NCBI GenBank assembly: GCA_944384265.1
Contig: CALWSR010000036.1
Coordinates: 1 to 32,261, forward strand
Source: an uncultured Clostridia bacterium
GTDB taxonomy: Bacteria > Bacillota > Clostridia > Lachnospirales > Anaerotignaceae
Reading direction: 5' to 3'
Length of the DNA: 32,261 bases
A program made the position numbers and the translations under genes. The notes under the pieces are model-generated. The model was given only the letters and a program-made list of their open reading frames with translations, was not told the DNA's origin and did no database searches. Below, piece after piece: positions 15,602 through 25,325 of this stretch; the stretch's first letter is position 1; each line of letters opens with the position of its first letter.

Positions 15602-17824
15602 CTATGCGTTGGCAACCCGTTCAATTTCTATAATATCTTTTAATTTCATAAGTCTTTTAATGACTTTTTCCAGCTGCTCCTTGCCTTTTATCTCTATTGT
15701 AACATCAAATATGGCCGTTGCCTTTGCTGTTTTAATGGTCAAGGCCTTTACAGAAATGCCCTCATCATTAAACACCTTTGACACCTCCATCATCAGTCCC
15801 ACTCTGTCGGAGCCAACCACACGAATTCCTGCCAAATAGGACACATTCTCCAGTGCCTTGTCTGCCAAATCCCATTCTGCTTCAATCAGTCTGTGTCTGT
15901 CCTCCTCTGTTAAATTCATAATATTAATACAATCTGTTCTGTGTATGGTAACACCTCGTCCTCTTGTGACAAAGCCTACAATTTCATCCCCAGGCACAGG
16001 ATTGCAGCATTTTGAAAAACGGACTGCCACATCTCCTATTCCCTTGACTACCACACCGCTTTTGCTTTTATGCCGCTGTTTATAAGGGTTTTCCTCCTCC
16101 ACAGGCTGAAGCAGAGCCTTTTCTGCCTCTTTCTTTTTCTTTTCCTTCAAAAGCTCTTCTATCAGTCTGTTGGCAACCTGTCCTTCCTTCACACCGCCAT
16201 GACCTACCGCAGCGCAAAGAGCGTCCCAGTCTTTAAATCTAAATTTGTTTAACAAAATGCTCATCCACTCTGTACGCAGCAGTTCAGAGGGCATATAGCC
16301 TTTTTTCTTAATATCCTTATCAATCAGTTCTTTTCCCTTTAAAATATTTTCTTCTTTAAATTCCTTTTTAAACCATTGATTGATTTTTGTTCTTGCCTGA
16401 GAGCTTTTTACCAAATTGAGCCAGTCTCTGCTTGGTCCTTTTGAATTTTGGGAAGTCAATATTTCAATTCTGTCGCCATTTTGTACTTTATAATCAATAG
16501 GCACCATTTTGTTGTTGACCCTTGCCCCCACCATTTTGTTGCCTACGGCACTGTGTATCATATAAGCAAAATCAATGGGAGTAGAGCCTTTTGGCAGGCT
16601 GACCACCTTTCCCTGAGGGGTGAAGGCATACACCTGGTCTGTAAACACATTCAAATCCAGTTTAATGGTATCCAGATATTCTTTGTTGTCAGACATATCC
16701 TGCTGCCATTCCAATATTTGACGAAGCCATGTCAGCTTTTCCTCTGCTGTGTCGCCTTTTTTGCCACCATTTCCTCCCTTGCCTTCTTTATACTTCCAAT
16801 GGGCTGCAATACCATATTCACTGGTACGGTGCATTTCCCATGTTCTGATTTGTATTTCAAAAGGCTCTCCCTCAGGGCCAATGAGGGTATTGTGCAGCGA
16901 CTGATACATATTGGGCTTTGGCATGGCAATATAATCCTTAAATCTGCCCGGCATAGGGGTATACATGGTATGCACCACACCCAAAACACCATAACAGTCC
17001 CTTACTGTATCTACAATGGCTCTGACAGCAAACAAATCATAAATCTGGTCCAATGTTTTATGTTGATTGACCATTTTTTTATAAATGCTGAAAAAATGCT
17101 TGCTTCTGCCTTCCACCTTTCCTTTGATGCCTGACTGGGCCATTTTTTCTTTCACATCATTTACAATGGAATTGACAAAGGATTCTCTTTCTACTTTTTT
17201 TCGTTCTATTTTTTCTTTTAAATCGTAATAAGCATCCGGATTCAGATATTTAAAGCAGAGGTCCTCCATTTCTGTTCTGATTTTAGAAATACCCAGCCTG
17301 TGGGCTAATGGTGCATAAATATCCAGTGTTTCCTGGGCTTTTTCCCTTTGCTTTGCCTCTGTCATATAATTTAATGTTCTCATATTATGCAAACGGTCGG
17401 CCAGCTTTATCAATATCACACGAATGTCCTTTGCCATGGCCATAAACATTTTTCGATAATTTTCCGCCTGCATTTCTTCTTTTGTAGAGTAAGAAAGCTT
17501 TCCCAGCTTTGTCACTCCATCTACCAAATTGGCTACTTCCTCACTAAATATATTTGCAATATCATCATAGGTATATGGTGTATCCTCAATGGTATCATGC
17601 AAAATACCTGCTGTAATCGTTTCTCTATCCAATTCCAGTTCAGCTAAAATATAGGCAACCTTCAAGGGATGGATGATATACGGCTCTCCGGATTTTCTTT
17701 TTTGGTCTTTATGCGCCTCCACTGCCAGCCGATAGGCTCTTTGAATCATATCAAATTCCTTGGTCGGATGGTAGGTATTCATTTTATCAATCAGCTGCTG
17801 GTATAATTGTTCTTCTATCCTCAT
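15602..17824 (-). CDS. relA: Bifunctional (p)ppGpp synthetase/hydrolase
   Basis: Makes and degrades the alarmone (p)ppGpp. Length 740 aa with the complete long-RSH layout: HD hydrolase domain (about 25-180; His52, HD pair 76-77 in AGILHDTIEDT), synthetase domain (about 230-345; GRSKHFFSIYKKM, YDLFAVRAIVD, RFKDYIAMPKPNMYQSLH, EIQIRTWEMH), TGS (about 395-460; YAFTPQGKVVSLPKGSTPIDFAY), a zinc-finger/helical region (RFSKCCNPVPGDEIVGFVTRGRGVTIHRTDC) and a C-terminal ACT domain. Both active sites look intact. It heads the operon, behind a promoter at 17842-17869. Confidence 0.98.
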   Translation of the reverse strand: MRIEEQLYQQLIDKMNTYHPTKEFDMIQRAYRLAVEAHKDQKRKSGEPYIIHPLKVAYILAELELDRETITAGILHDTIEDTPYTYDDIANIFSEEVANLVDGVTKLGKLSYSTKEEMQAENYRKMFMAMAKDIRVILIKLADRLHNMRTLNYMTEAKQREKAQETLDIYAPLAHRLGISKIRTEMEDLCFKYLNPDAYYDLKEKIERKKVERESFVNSIVNDVKEKMAQSGIKGKVEGRSKHFFSIYKKMVNQHKTLDQIYDLFAVRAIVDTVRDCYGVLGVVHTMYTPMPGRFKDYIAMPKPNMYQSLHNTLIGPEGEPFEIQIRTWEMHRTSEYGIAAHWKYKEGKGGNGGKKGDTAEEKLTWLRQILEWQQDMSDNKEYLDTIKLDLNVFTDQVYAFTPQGKVVSLPKGSTPIDFAYMIHSAVGNKMVGARVNNKMVPIDYKVQNGDRIEILTSQNSKGPSRDWLNLVKSSQARTKINQWFKKEFKEENILKGKELIDKDIKKKGYMPSELLRTEWMSILLNKFRFKDWDALCAAVGHGGVKEGQVANRLIEELLKEKKKKEAEKALLQPVEEENPYKQRHKSKSGVVVKGIGDVAVRFSKCCNPVPGDEIVGFVTRGRGVTIHRTDCINIMNLTEEDRHRLIEAEWDLADKALENVSYLAGIRVVGSDRVGLMMEVSKVFNDEGISVKALTIKTAKATAIFDVTIEIKGKEQLEKVIKRLMKLKDIIEIERVANA

Positions 17825-17841
17825 AAAATCACCCCTTTTAT

Positions 17842-17869
17842 ACTATACCGCCTACAAAAAAGAAACCAA
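17842..17869 (-). promoter_or_regulatory. Promoter of the relA-dtd-hemZ-hisS operon
   Basis: On the minus strand TTGGTT (17869-17864), 16-nt spacer, TATAGT (17847-17842), then AGGGGTGATTTT before the relA ATG. The start point would fall only about 10 nt before the start codon, so the leader is very short. Confidence 0.5.
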
Positions 17870-17928
17870 ATATTATTATAGTAATTCCTATATCTTTTTG
17901 CAAGTCCCTGCGTACATTCCAGACAGTA

Positions 17929-19122
17929 TCAGAGTTCTTTTTCAAAATATCCTTTGTCATATTTCAGTGATAGTATTCTTTTTACTTTTTCATTTAATGC
18001 ATCTTCTGATAATGTTCCCTCTTTGACAGCATTTAAAATATCTGTGTGTGCCTTTTGTATATCCACAGGCATCAAGGCCATATCCGCTCCTGCCTGTATT
18101 GCCATCAGTGCAGAGTCTTCATAGCTTGTTACTGCTCCCATATCCAATGCATCTGTAATGATAATGCCCTCAAACCCCAAATGATTTCTCAGCTGCTCTG
18201 TCAGCATTTGATAGGATAAGGAAGCCGGCAGGCCATCTGTTGTGGCATTGGGTGTGCTGATATGTCCTGCCATAATAAAATCTATATCCTTTTCAATCAC
18301 CCTTTGAAAAGGAATCCACTGCTTTTGCTCCATTTGCTCCAATGTATCATTTGAAACGGCCATGCCGTCATGGCTGTCCTCTATGGTGTTGCCATGGCCG
18401 GGAAAATGTTTTGCCGCCGCACTGATGCCCTGCTGCTTCAGTCCCTGAACAAATGCCACCGCCATATCTGCTGCCTTTTGAGGGTCATCAGAAAAGGCTC
18501 TGCTGGCCACCACTGTGTTTTCCTGATTTTCTCTAATATCTGCAACCGGTGCAAAATCCACATCAAATCCCAATTCCTTTAATTCCTTTGCAATGGTATT
18601 TGCCGCCTCATAAGCCACTGTGGTGTCGTTTGTATCTCCTATTTCTTTTGCTGTGGGAATGTCTGCCACATCCAGCTTTCCGCTAAAATGCAGCCGGCTG
18701 ACACTGCCTCCCTCTTCATCCACACCAATAAAAAGAGGGATTTCCGAGCTGCTTTGCATATCCTCAATCAACTGCTTTGTTTGCTGCTGTGTGTCAATAT
18801 TTTCTCCAAAAAGCACAACCCCTCCTATGTGATATTTCTGCAATGCTTCCTTTATGCTTTCATTGCAGTATGTAACAGGCACATTGTTTTCATCTCTGCG
18901 AAAGGCACAAAACAAAACCTGTCCTGCCTTTTGCTCCAGTGTCATGCCGGCAATTTTTTCATTTAAAAAGGCCTCCTTTTTTTCCTTTGGTGTCATTTCT
19001 TCTGTTGGTTCTATCACAATATTGGAAAATTCCTCCTCCGGAAGCACATCTCCTTTTTGACAGCCTAAAAGCGCTATGCAAATGCAAACCATCAGTGCAA
19101 TATAACCCCTTATTTTTTGCAT
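17929..19122 (-). CDS. Lipoprotein beta-N-acetylhexosaminidase, GH3 (NagZ-like)
   Basis: GH3 enzymes of this type remove N-acetylglucosamine from peptidoglycan fragments during wall turnover. Start ATG 19122 (AAAGGGG upstream) gives 397 aa with a signal peptide and lipobox ALLGC, so it is anchored on the outer face of the membrane. Landmarks: GGVVLFGENI, VDEEGGSVSRL, the His-Asp dyad loop KHFPGHGNTIEDSHDGM, and the nucleophile segment IITDALDMGAV. The single (beta/alpha)8 domain without the C-terminal GH3 sandwich is usual for the NagZ type. TATAAT at 19159-19154 (minus) may be its promoter. Confidence 0.92.
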   Translation of the reverse strand: MQKIRGYIALMVCICIALLGCQKGDVLPEEEFSNIVIEPTEEMTPKEKKEAFLNEKIAGMTLEQKAGQVLFCAFRRDENNVPVTYCNESIKEALQKYHIGGVVLFGENIDTQQQTKQLIEDMQSSSEIPLFIGVDEEGGSVSRLHFSGKLDVADIPTAKEIGDTNDTTVAYEAANTIAKELKELGFDVDFAPVADIRENQENTVVASRAFSDDPQKAADMAVAFVQGLKQQGISAAAKHFPGHGNTIEDSHDGMAVSNDTLEQMEQKQWIPFQRVIEKDIDFIMAGHISTPNATTDGLPASLSYQMLTEQLRNHLGFEGIIITDALDMGAVTSYEDSALMAIQAGADMALMPVDIQKAHTDILNAVKEGTLSEDALNEKVKRILSLKYDKGYFEKEL

Positions 19123-19212
19123 AAAAAAACCCCTTTCTTTTTGATTTATTTCTATTATAGCTTTTCTCCGGAAAAAAGGATAGTAATACTTTTTATTTCT
19201 TGTTTTTTTTAG

Positions 19213-19218
19213 TATAAT
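19213..19218 (+). promoter_or_regulatory. -10 box upstream of the tRNA thiolase operon
   Basis: TATAAT sits 63 nt before the start codon in the 158-nt divergent region; no good -35 hexamer at 16-18 nt, so this is a weak call. Confidence 0.3.
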
Positions 19219-19280
19219 AAAAAACATCATATCCATAGTAATAAACTATTTTTTATGGTTATCATCATCAGGAGGTTATT

Positions 19281-20021
19281 ATGAAATTACAAAAACTGCT
19301 TAGCTATGTACGTCGTGCTGTGGAGGATTATCATATGATTGAACAGGGGGATAAAATTGCCGTAGGCGTTTCCGGAGGAAAAGACAGCATATGTCTTCTT
19401 TTGGCATTAAAGCATCTTCAAAGATTTTATCCCAAAAAATTTGAATTGGAGGCCATCACCGTTTCTTTGGGCCTTCCCGGCGCTGTTTATGATGATATAG
19501 AAGCGTTTTGCAATGAAATAGGCGTTCATTATACTGTGGTGCATACCGATATTGGTCAAATTATATTTCACGAACGCAAAGAAAAAAATCCCTGTTCTCT
19601 TTGTGCCAAAATGAGAAAGGGCGCATTAAACGACATGGCAGAAAAATTGGGCTGTAATAAAGTAGCTTTGGGACACAATAAAGATGATGTGGTAGAAACA
19701 TTTTTTATGTCTCTTTTTTATGAAGGCCGTATCAACTGCTTTGCACCGGTGAGCTTTTTGGACAGAAAGCAGATTTATTCCATTCGCCCTTTGATGTATG
19801 TGCCGGAGCCGGAAATAAAGGGATTTATACAAAAAAGCGGCCTCTCCATTGTCAAAAACCCTTGTCTGGCAGACGGCAATACAAAAAGACAGGAAACAAA
19901 GGAGCTTTTGGCAGAGCTTTCCCAAAATTATAATCATTTGCAGGAAAAAATATTTGGTGCCATACAACGCTCTGATTTAAAGGGCTGGCAAAAACAATCA
20001 CAAAGGGATGAGATAGTATGA
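19281..20021 (+). CDS. TtcA-like tRNA thiolation / ATP pyrophosphatase protein
   Basis: The 246-aa protein belongs to the TtcA/TilS ATP-pyrophosphatase group, which activates a tRNA base by adenylation and, in TtcA, replaces oxygen with sulfur at C32. The PP-loop SGGKDS is at 31-36. The cluster-binding CxxC is at Cys105/Cys108 (NPCSLCAKMRKG), and the third Cys is at 195 (NPCLAD), the pattern of Fe-S-dependent TtcA. GHNKDDVVET is the conserved nucleotide segment. Strong site AGGAGG. It overlaps the recombinase gene by 4 nt (ATGA), so they are translationally coupled. Confidence 0.9.
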   Translation: MKLQKLLSYVRRAVEDYHMIEQGDKIAVGVSGGKDSICLLLALKHLQRFYPKKFELEAITVSLGLPGAVYDDIEAFCNEIGVHYTVVHTDIGQIIFHERKEKNPCSLCAKMRKGALNDMAEKLGCNKVALGHNKDDVVETFFMSLFYEGRINCFAPVSFLDRKQIYSIRPLMYVPEPEIKGFIQKSGLSIVKNPCLADGNTKRQETKELLAELSQNYNHLQEKIFGAIQRSDLKGWQKQSQRDEIV

Positions 20022-21091
20022 GTACTTATCATGAAGAACAAAAAGCAAAGGATACCATACGTTTGAGGGCTCTTTTAGAAGAGCTGCCCTATTTTTTGGG
20101 AGAGTTTTTCAGGGGCATTTCCAACACCACATCTATAAAAACACGCATAAACTATGCAAACGATTTAAAAATATTTTTTACATATCTTTGTGAGCATCAC
20201 AAAGCATTTCAAAACACTGCCTTTGAACAAATGCAGTCTGACTGCTTAAATGACATTACAGCAGAGGATATTGATTGTTTTTTGGAATATGTTACATACT
20301 ATACCAGACCGGACCCGGTTCATAAAGAAAAAACACTTTCATTTCAAAATGATGAAAAGGGCAAGGCCAGAAAATTGGCCTCCATTCGTTCCATGTATAA
20401 ATATTTTTTCAAAAAACAAAAGGTTTCTTCCAATCCAGCCGCCATTGTGGATACACCCAAAATACATGATAAAAAAATCATTCGTTTGGAAGCAAACGAA
20501 GTGGCAGACCTTTTGGATTTGGTAGAAAGCTGTGATACAGACGCCATGTCTGAAAGACAAAAAAGCTATATTGCCCATACCAGAAAAAGAGATTTGGCAC
20601 TTCTTACACTGCTTTTAGGCACGGGTATGCGTGTTTCAGAATGTGTGGGCATCAATATCAGCGACATAGATTTTCAAAACAACAGTGTTAAAATACTCCG
20701 CAAAGGAGGAAACGAAACCACACTTTATTTTGGAGAGGAGGTTTTGCAGTCTCTTTTGGAATATCTTCCCCAAAGAGAACAGCAAAAAAACAAAGCTGAA
20801 AAGGAGGATGCTCTTTTTCTTTCCACCAGAGGCACCAGAATCACTGTACGTGCTGTACAAAATATTGTCAAAAAATATGCCCGCATTGTTTCTCCCCAAA
20901 AAAAAATATCGCCCCACAAGCTCCGCAGTACCTATGGCACTGCACTGTATCAAGAGACAGGGGATATCTATCTTGTGGCGGACGTATTGGGCCATGCAGA
21001 TGTGAATACCACCAGAAAGCATTATGCAGAAATTGAAGAAAGCCGCCGCAGAAGTGCCTCAAAATATGTACAGCTGCGTAAAAACCAATGA
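20018..21091 (+). CDS. Tyrosine recombinase, XerC/XerD-like
   Basis: The 357-aa protein has the SAM-like core-binding domain (about 25-135) and a complete catalytic domain: Arg205 (GTGMRVSE), Lys229 (beta-hairpin), His300 and Arg303 (HKLRSTYGT), His326 (LGHADVNTT) and nucleophile Tyr336 (KHYAEIE). All six residues are present, so it should be active. Its embedding in a housekeeping operon (ATGA overlap with the tRNA thiolase gene, NUDIX gene 17 nt behind) argues for a chromosomal Xer-type role such as dimer resolution rather than a mobile-element integrase, although it is somewhat longer than classical Xer proteins (about 300 aa). Confidence 0.92.
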   Translation: MSTYHEEQKAKDTIRLRALLEELPYFLGEFFRGISNTTSIKTRINYANDLKIFFTYLCEHHKAFQNTAFEQMQSDCLNDITAEDIDCFLEYVTYYTRPDPVHKEKTLSFQNDEKGKARKLASIRSMYKYFFKKQKVSSNPAAIVDTPKIHDKKIIRLEANEVADLLDLVESCDTDAMSERQKSYIAHTRKRDLALLTLLLGTGMRVSECVGINISDIDFQNNSVKILRKGGNETTLYFGEEVLQSLLEYLPQREQQKNKAEKEDALFLSTRGTRITVRAVQNIVKKYARIVSPQKKISPHKLRSTYGTALYQETGDIYLVADVLGHADVNTTRKHYAEIEESRRRSASKYVQLRKNQ

Positions 21092-21108
21092 CATAAAGGA
21101 GTGTTTTT

Positions 21109-21753
21109 ATGAAACAACAAATTCCTTCTGTACAAACGATTAAAGCCATATTGAAAAACAGAACACCTCAGCCTATCATACGGCATATCCCTTCCTCTGT
21201 TATGCTGCTGCTTTTTTCTATGGAAAATGAATTGCACTTGCTTTTTACAAAAAGGGCAGAGCATTTGACACATCAGCCGGGGGATATCAGCTTTCCCGGA
21301 GGCAGAAGGGAAAATGGGGAAACTGCGTTGGAAACCGCTTTAAGAGAAACCCAAGAGGAGCTTGGCATTTTACCAGAGCAAATTACGGTGCTGGGAAAAA
21401 CGGATTTTATGCTCACAACATATGGGGCTTTTATTATGCCCTTTGTGGGCTATGTACCAAATGTGAAGGTAGAGGACATTGCTTTTAGCAAAGACGAAGT
21501 GGCGGAGATTTTTACCGTTCCTCTTTCTTTTTTTCAGCAGACAAAGCCGGAGGTGCATTTTTTATATCTTTCTCCTTTTACAGAGGATACCTTTCCCTAT
21601 GACCGTATTGCCGGGGGCAAAAACTATCCCTTTTTCCGTCCCAAAATACCGGAGCTGTTTTATCAGTATAAACAATATACCATATGGGGTCTTACAGCTC
21701 AAATTGCCTGCCATGCTGTTTCTTTATTTTTTCAGGAGGAGGAAAAAACATGA
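21109..21753 (+). CDS. NUDIX hydrolase, CoA pyrophosphatase type
   Basis: Members of this group (NudL/YeaB-like) cleave CoA and related nucleotides. The 214-aa protein has the extended CoA-type sequence leading into the Nudix box: DISFPGGRRENGE, then E71, R79, E80, E83, E84, G86 in the GX5EX7REUXEEXGU pattern. The Nudix box is intact for Mg2+ binding. Strong site AAAGGAG. It overlaps the acetyltransferase gene by 4 nt. Confidence 0.92.
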   Translation: MKQQIPSVQTIKAILKNRTPQPIIRHIPSSVMLLLFSMENELHLLFTKRAEHLTHQPGDISFPGGRRENGETALETALRETQEELGILPEQITVLGKTDFMLTTYGAFIMPFVGYVPNVKVEDIAFSKDEVAEIFTVPLSFFQQTKPEVHFLYLSPFTEDTFPYDRIAGGKNYPFFRPKIPELFYQYKQYTIWGLTAQIACHAVSLFFQEEEKT

Positions 21754-22265
21754 TATTTGAAACAGAAAGACTTTTTGTGCGTCCCTTAGAAATCGCAGAC
21801 AAAAAGGAGCTGTCTGCTATTTTGCAGGACCCCTGTGTTATGTATGCCTATGAACACCCATTTTGTGATGAGGAGGTTTTGCAATGGCTTCATAAACAGC
21901 TTGCCAGCTACAAAACATATGGTTTTGGACTTTGGGCTGTTATAGAAAAACAGACCAATGCCTTTGTTGGACAATGCGGCATCACAATGCAGCAGTGCCA
22001 TAACACACTTGTGCCTGAAATCGGCTATCTTTTCAAAAAAAAATACTGGCATAAGGGCTATGCCACAGAGGCCGCCAGAGGATGCAAAAAATATGCTTTT
22101 GAGCAGCTGGGTTTTTCAAAGGTTTATTCCATCATCAGAGAAAACAATTTTCCCTCTCAGGCTGTGGCAAAAAGAAACCATATGATTTTAGAAGGTACGC
22201 TCATTAAAAAATATTATGGCATTACAATGCCTCATATGATATACGCTGTGGAAAAAACAAAATGA
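21750..22265 (+). CDS. GNAT N-acetyltransferase, RimJ/RimL type
   Basis: Start ATG 21750, overlapping the NUDIX stop (ATGA) with CAGGAGGAGG before it, gives 171 aa. The N-terminus MIFETERLFVRPLEIAD is typical of the Acetyltransf_3 (RimJ/RimL) group. Acetyl-CoA site region: EIGYLFKKKYWHKGYATEAARG, where the family's Q/RxxGxG/A loop reads HKGYAT, followed by FSKVYSIIRENNFPSQAVAKR. Target is unknown; the group includes ribosomal-protein and small-molecule acetylases. Confidence 0.92.
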   Translation: MIFETERLFVRPLEIADKKELSAILQDPCVMYAYEHPFCDEEVLQWLHKQLASYKTYGFGLWAVIEKQTNAFVGQCGITMQQCHNTLVPEIGYLFKKKYWHKGYATEAARGCKKYAFEQLGFSKVYSIIRENNFPSQAVAKRNHMILEGTLIKKYYGITMPHMIYAVEKTK

Positions 22266-22307
22266 TTGTGAAAAAAATGTATTTGTCATGCCATCTCCAT
22301 AGCAATG

Positions 22308-22337
22308 GCCAGTGCCAAAATGACACTGGCTTTTTTT
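22308..22337 (+). terminator. Terminator of the ttcA-like operon
   Basis: GCCAGTG (22308-22314) / CACTGGC (22324-22330) with a 9-nt loop and seven T's after it, 43 nt after the acetyltransferase stop. Confidence 0.93.
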
Positions 22338-22499
22338 CTAAAAGCACTCTCATCATTTGTTGTAATACAAAAAAGCCTGTACAGTGCAGCAAAATGCAGC
22401 AGCACAAAATCAGATTATAATAAAGCAATCATTTTACTGCAAAAAATACACAGTTATAATAAAACATTTTTATACAAAATGGAGGCTTTAAAATCAAAT

Positions 22500-22724
22500 A
22501 TGGATGAAATGGCACCATTGCTTTTCTGTCTATCAATTGTGTTTTACCGTATCCTTTTTCATAAAAAAACAGATATTTTTTTGATTTTTCATAAGCCCCT
22601 TCTAAATCATGTCATTATCAACACTGTGCTTGTTTTCTTTTATTTTTGCTCTGTTTTTTTGCTGCCAACCTCCTTTATTTCACAGCACTCTTTGATTGAA
22701 AAATGTACATTTTATTTCGGGTAG
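22500..22724 (+). CDS. Possible 74-aa membrane protein
   Basis: In the 417-nt gap before the recombinase this frame (starts MDEMAPLLFCLSIVFYRIL) has two hydrophobic stretches (about 5-18 and 40-60). GGAGG lies 14 nt before the ATG, longer than ideal; an in-frame ATG 21 nt upstream lacks a site. TATAAT boxes occur at 22416 and 22455, and an AT-rich hairpin (22721-22744) follows. Gene-like context, but no family recognised and composition is poor. Confidence 0.3.
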   Translation: MDEMAPLLFCLSIVFYRILFHKKTDIFLIFHKPLLNHVIINTVLVFFYFCSVFLLPTSFISQHSLIEKCTFYFG

Positions 22725-22744
22725 AAAAAAAGCATTTTTTCTAC
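22721..22744. terminator. AT-rich hairpin between convergent transcripts
   Basis: Perfect 10-bp inverted repeat GTAGAAAAAA/TTTTTTCTAC with an AGCA loop. It lies 11 nt after the serine recombinase stop (minus) and at the end of the small plus-strand frame, so it may terminate either. Confidence 0.5.
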
Positions 22745-22754
22745 ACATTTATCA

Positions 22755-23390
<636 letters not shown>

Positions 23391-23560
23391 TCATGGCTAT
23401 ATCATACATAAGTCATATCTTTTTTTATTTTAAAAGCTTTTTTTCAAAAAACCTTTCGTTTCTATATTTTTTCCTATTTTTCGATTTCTTTGCAAAAAAA
23501 AAGCAACTGGTGTCTGCCAAAAATACCCAAGCTGTTTTTTGAAGTGTTGTTGCCAAAAAA

Positions 23561-23597
23561 AATATATTGGGCTTTCTGAAAAACCCATCAGAAAGCC
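23561..23597 (-). terminator. Hairpin after the last tail gene
   Basis: GGCTTTCTG (23570-23578) / CAGAAAGCC (23589-23597), 10-nt loop, about 98 nt after the xkdU stop. On the minus strand it is followed by CAATATATTTTTTTT, on the plus strand by TAAAAAAA. Likely end of the tail operon. The remainder of 23364-23694 is AT-rich with nothing else seen. Confidence 0.6.
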
Positions 23598-23694
23598 TAA
23601 AAAAATTCCCCTTTTTATCATAAAACCATGTTCACAGCATTGATTTTATTTTAGAAGCCTATTGTTTTACAGTTTTTTTCTGTATTTGTGGGTG

Positions 23695-24258
23695 TTATGT
23701 TTTATTCCAATATCGCACATCCTCTTCTCTTAAATCTATATAGCGAAATCTCTTTTGTTTCATAAAACCATGTGTATGAGGCTCTAATTCTCCATACAAA
23801 TTGTATCTTAATGTCACTTCCAATAAAATATTTGCAGGTATCATTTTTCTAACTGTTTTTTCAATTTCCTTCTGAAGCTGCTTTTTTATCAGTCGTATTT
23901 CAATATGTAAATAATATAAATGATATTGCATTTCTACTGCCACATTTTCTTTTTCACAAAGCCCCTCCAGCCAGTCCAATAAATGAAAATAAGTATATGG
24001 CTTGTGATGATTCCATAAAAATAATATTCTTTGTCTAAAATCCTCTAAGCTCTCTGTTGGTTCTCTTACAATATTTAGTAAATCTCCTCTTCTTTTTAAT
24101 CCTCTTTCTGTGGCAGTTGCAATCCATTGGTCATGTTCCAAATTTTGCTTTGCTTCTCTTTCCTCCTGCAATATTTGGCTTTCTATATTTGCCAAAATTT
24201 CAAATTCCCTTGTTTGCTTTACAAAGGGCGGTAAATATTTTGAATAAACCTCACTCAT
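23695..24258 (-). CDS. xkdU: Phage tail protein XkdU/YmfQ-like (DUF2313)
   Basis: The 187-aa protein matches the DUF2313 baseplate-edge family: an N-terminal LPPFVKQTREF motif, the REPTESLEDFRQRILFLWN central part, and the C-terminal RKMIPANILLEVTL strand. In Mu and PBSX this protein follows the J-like baseplate protein and caps the baseplate wedge. It overlaps xkdT by 4 nt (ATGA). It is normally followed by tail-fibre genes; here the operon stops. Confidence 0.85.
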   Translation of the reverse strand: MSEVYSKYLPPFVKQTREFEILANIESQILQEEREAKQNLEHDQWIATATERGLKRRGDLLNIVREPTESLEDFRQRILFLWNHHKPYTYFHLLDWLEGLCEKENVAVEMQYHLYYLHIEIRLIKKQLQKEIEKTVRKMIPANILLEVTLRYNLYGELEPHTHGFMKQKRFRYIDLREEDVRYWNKT

Positions 24259-25325
24259 AATGTCACCACACTTTCCAATGTGGGTATTTCGTTATGCTCC
24301 AAAATATAATTTTGTGGCTTTGCATTGATTTTCGTATCCTGCACATCAATGACGCCCTCTGCATCCAATGCTCTTGCCTCCAAATAGCTAATGCGCACCG
24401 TCAAATATTCCATATCTGCCCATTGTTTTTTTAAATTAGAAAAATATTCTTCTATGGATGTCTGAATGGCTGCTGTTACTTTTTGTTCATTTGCGTCATC
24501 TTTCAGTGTCAGCTTCATTTCAATGTTAAATTTTACTTCCTTTGCTCCTTCCACTGTCACTTGATGTCCTATGGGTGCAATGCCATATCCCAGTCCTCTT
24601 TTTTCCGGGTCTATGGCTTGTTGTATCTGTGCAATCTCCCCTTCAATGGGTGTGTTGTAATTGCCGTCTACAACAGTCAGCTTCACAGTTCCACCGCCAT
24701 TCCAAACAGGCGTCACCTTCACCCCGCCCACTCCCTTTAATGCCATCACCTTTATTTTGTAATCTTCTATATTGCCTCCAAATGCATCTGTATTAAAGCT
24801 GCTATAATACCGCTTTCTAAGGCTGTCATCATCCTCCTCGTCTTCCCCCTCTGTCAGCAGCTCTGTCAGCTCGCCTTCTGCCAGCCCTTCTAAATAAGTA
24901 ATGGGAATCAAGCTTCCTAAGTATTGGTTTCCTGCCTCTCCTGCTGTTTCACATTCCAGTATATATTCTCCCTTTTTTTGTGTTTTTTCTGTCACAATAT
25001 AGTTTAATTCTTCTAAATTAAACCGCATACCAATGGGTACATCCATCCCCTGTCCATTTTTGTCCAAAAACACTGCCAAAAATGTTGCTTTTGTGGCTTC
25101 CTTTCTAAAAACCCCTCTTTCCATACACCTTCTTGTCAAATCCTCTTCCGTGGCCGTATCGCCATAGGTACGGTTTTCCAGCATTTCTAAATCTGTATAA
25201 AACAGTGCTGTTTCTGCCGCATTGGGTGCCATGGCATCAAATATAATGCTCCCCTGTCTTCTGTCTCTTTTTTGGCTGACCTGCTGTAATTTTCTTTCCA
25301 TCAGCTCTTCATAGCTTTCATACAT
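24255..25325 (-). CDS. xkdT: Baseplate J-like protein XkdT (gp47)
   Basis: The 356-aa protein is a Baseplate_J family wedge subunit. It begins MYESYEELMERKLQQ, has the typical GSIIFDAMAPNAAETALFYTDLEML and DLTRRCMERGVFRKEAT segments, the GSLIPITYLEGL region, RYYSSFNTDAFGGNIEDYKIKVMALKGVGGVKVTPVWNGGGTVKLTVVD core and the C-terminal YLEARALDAEGVIDVQD. Length is normal. Start has a strong GGAGGAGG site. A 351-nt gap separates it from xkdS, which is unusual in tail operons. Confidence 0.95.
   Translation of the reverse strand: MYESYEELMERKLQQVSQKRDRRQGSIIFDAMAPNAAETALFYTDLEMLENRTYGDTATEEDLTRRCMERGVFRKEATKATFLAVFLDKNGQGMDVPIGMRFNLEELNYIVTEKTQKKGEYILECETAGEAGNQYLGSLIPITYLEGLAEGELTELLTEGEDEEDDDSLRKRYYSSFNTDAFGGNIEDYKIKVMALKGVGGVKVTPVWNGGGTVKLTVVDGNYNTPIEGEIAQIQQAIDPEKRGLGYGIAPIGHQVTVEGAKEVKFNIEMKLTLKDDANEQKVTAAIQTSIEEYFSNLKKQWADMEYLTVRISYLEARALDAEGVIDVQDTKINAKPQNYILEHNEIPTLESVVTL

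Noticed and set aside
23430..23621. 63-codon minus-strand frame between xkdU and the recombinase
   Set aside because: It spans the terminator hairpin and lacks a ribosome site.
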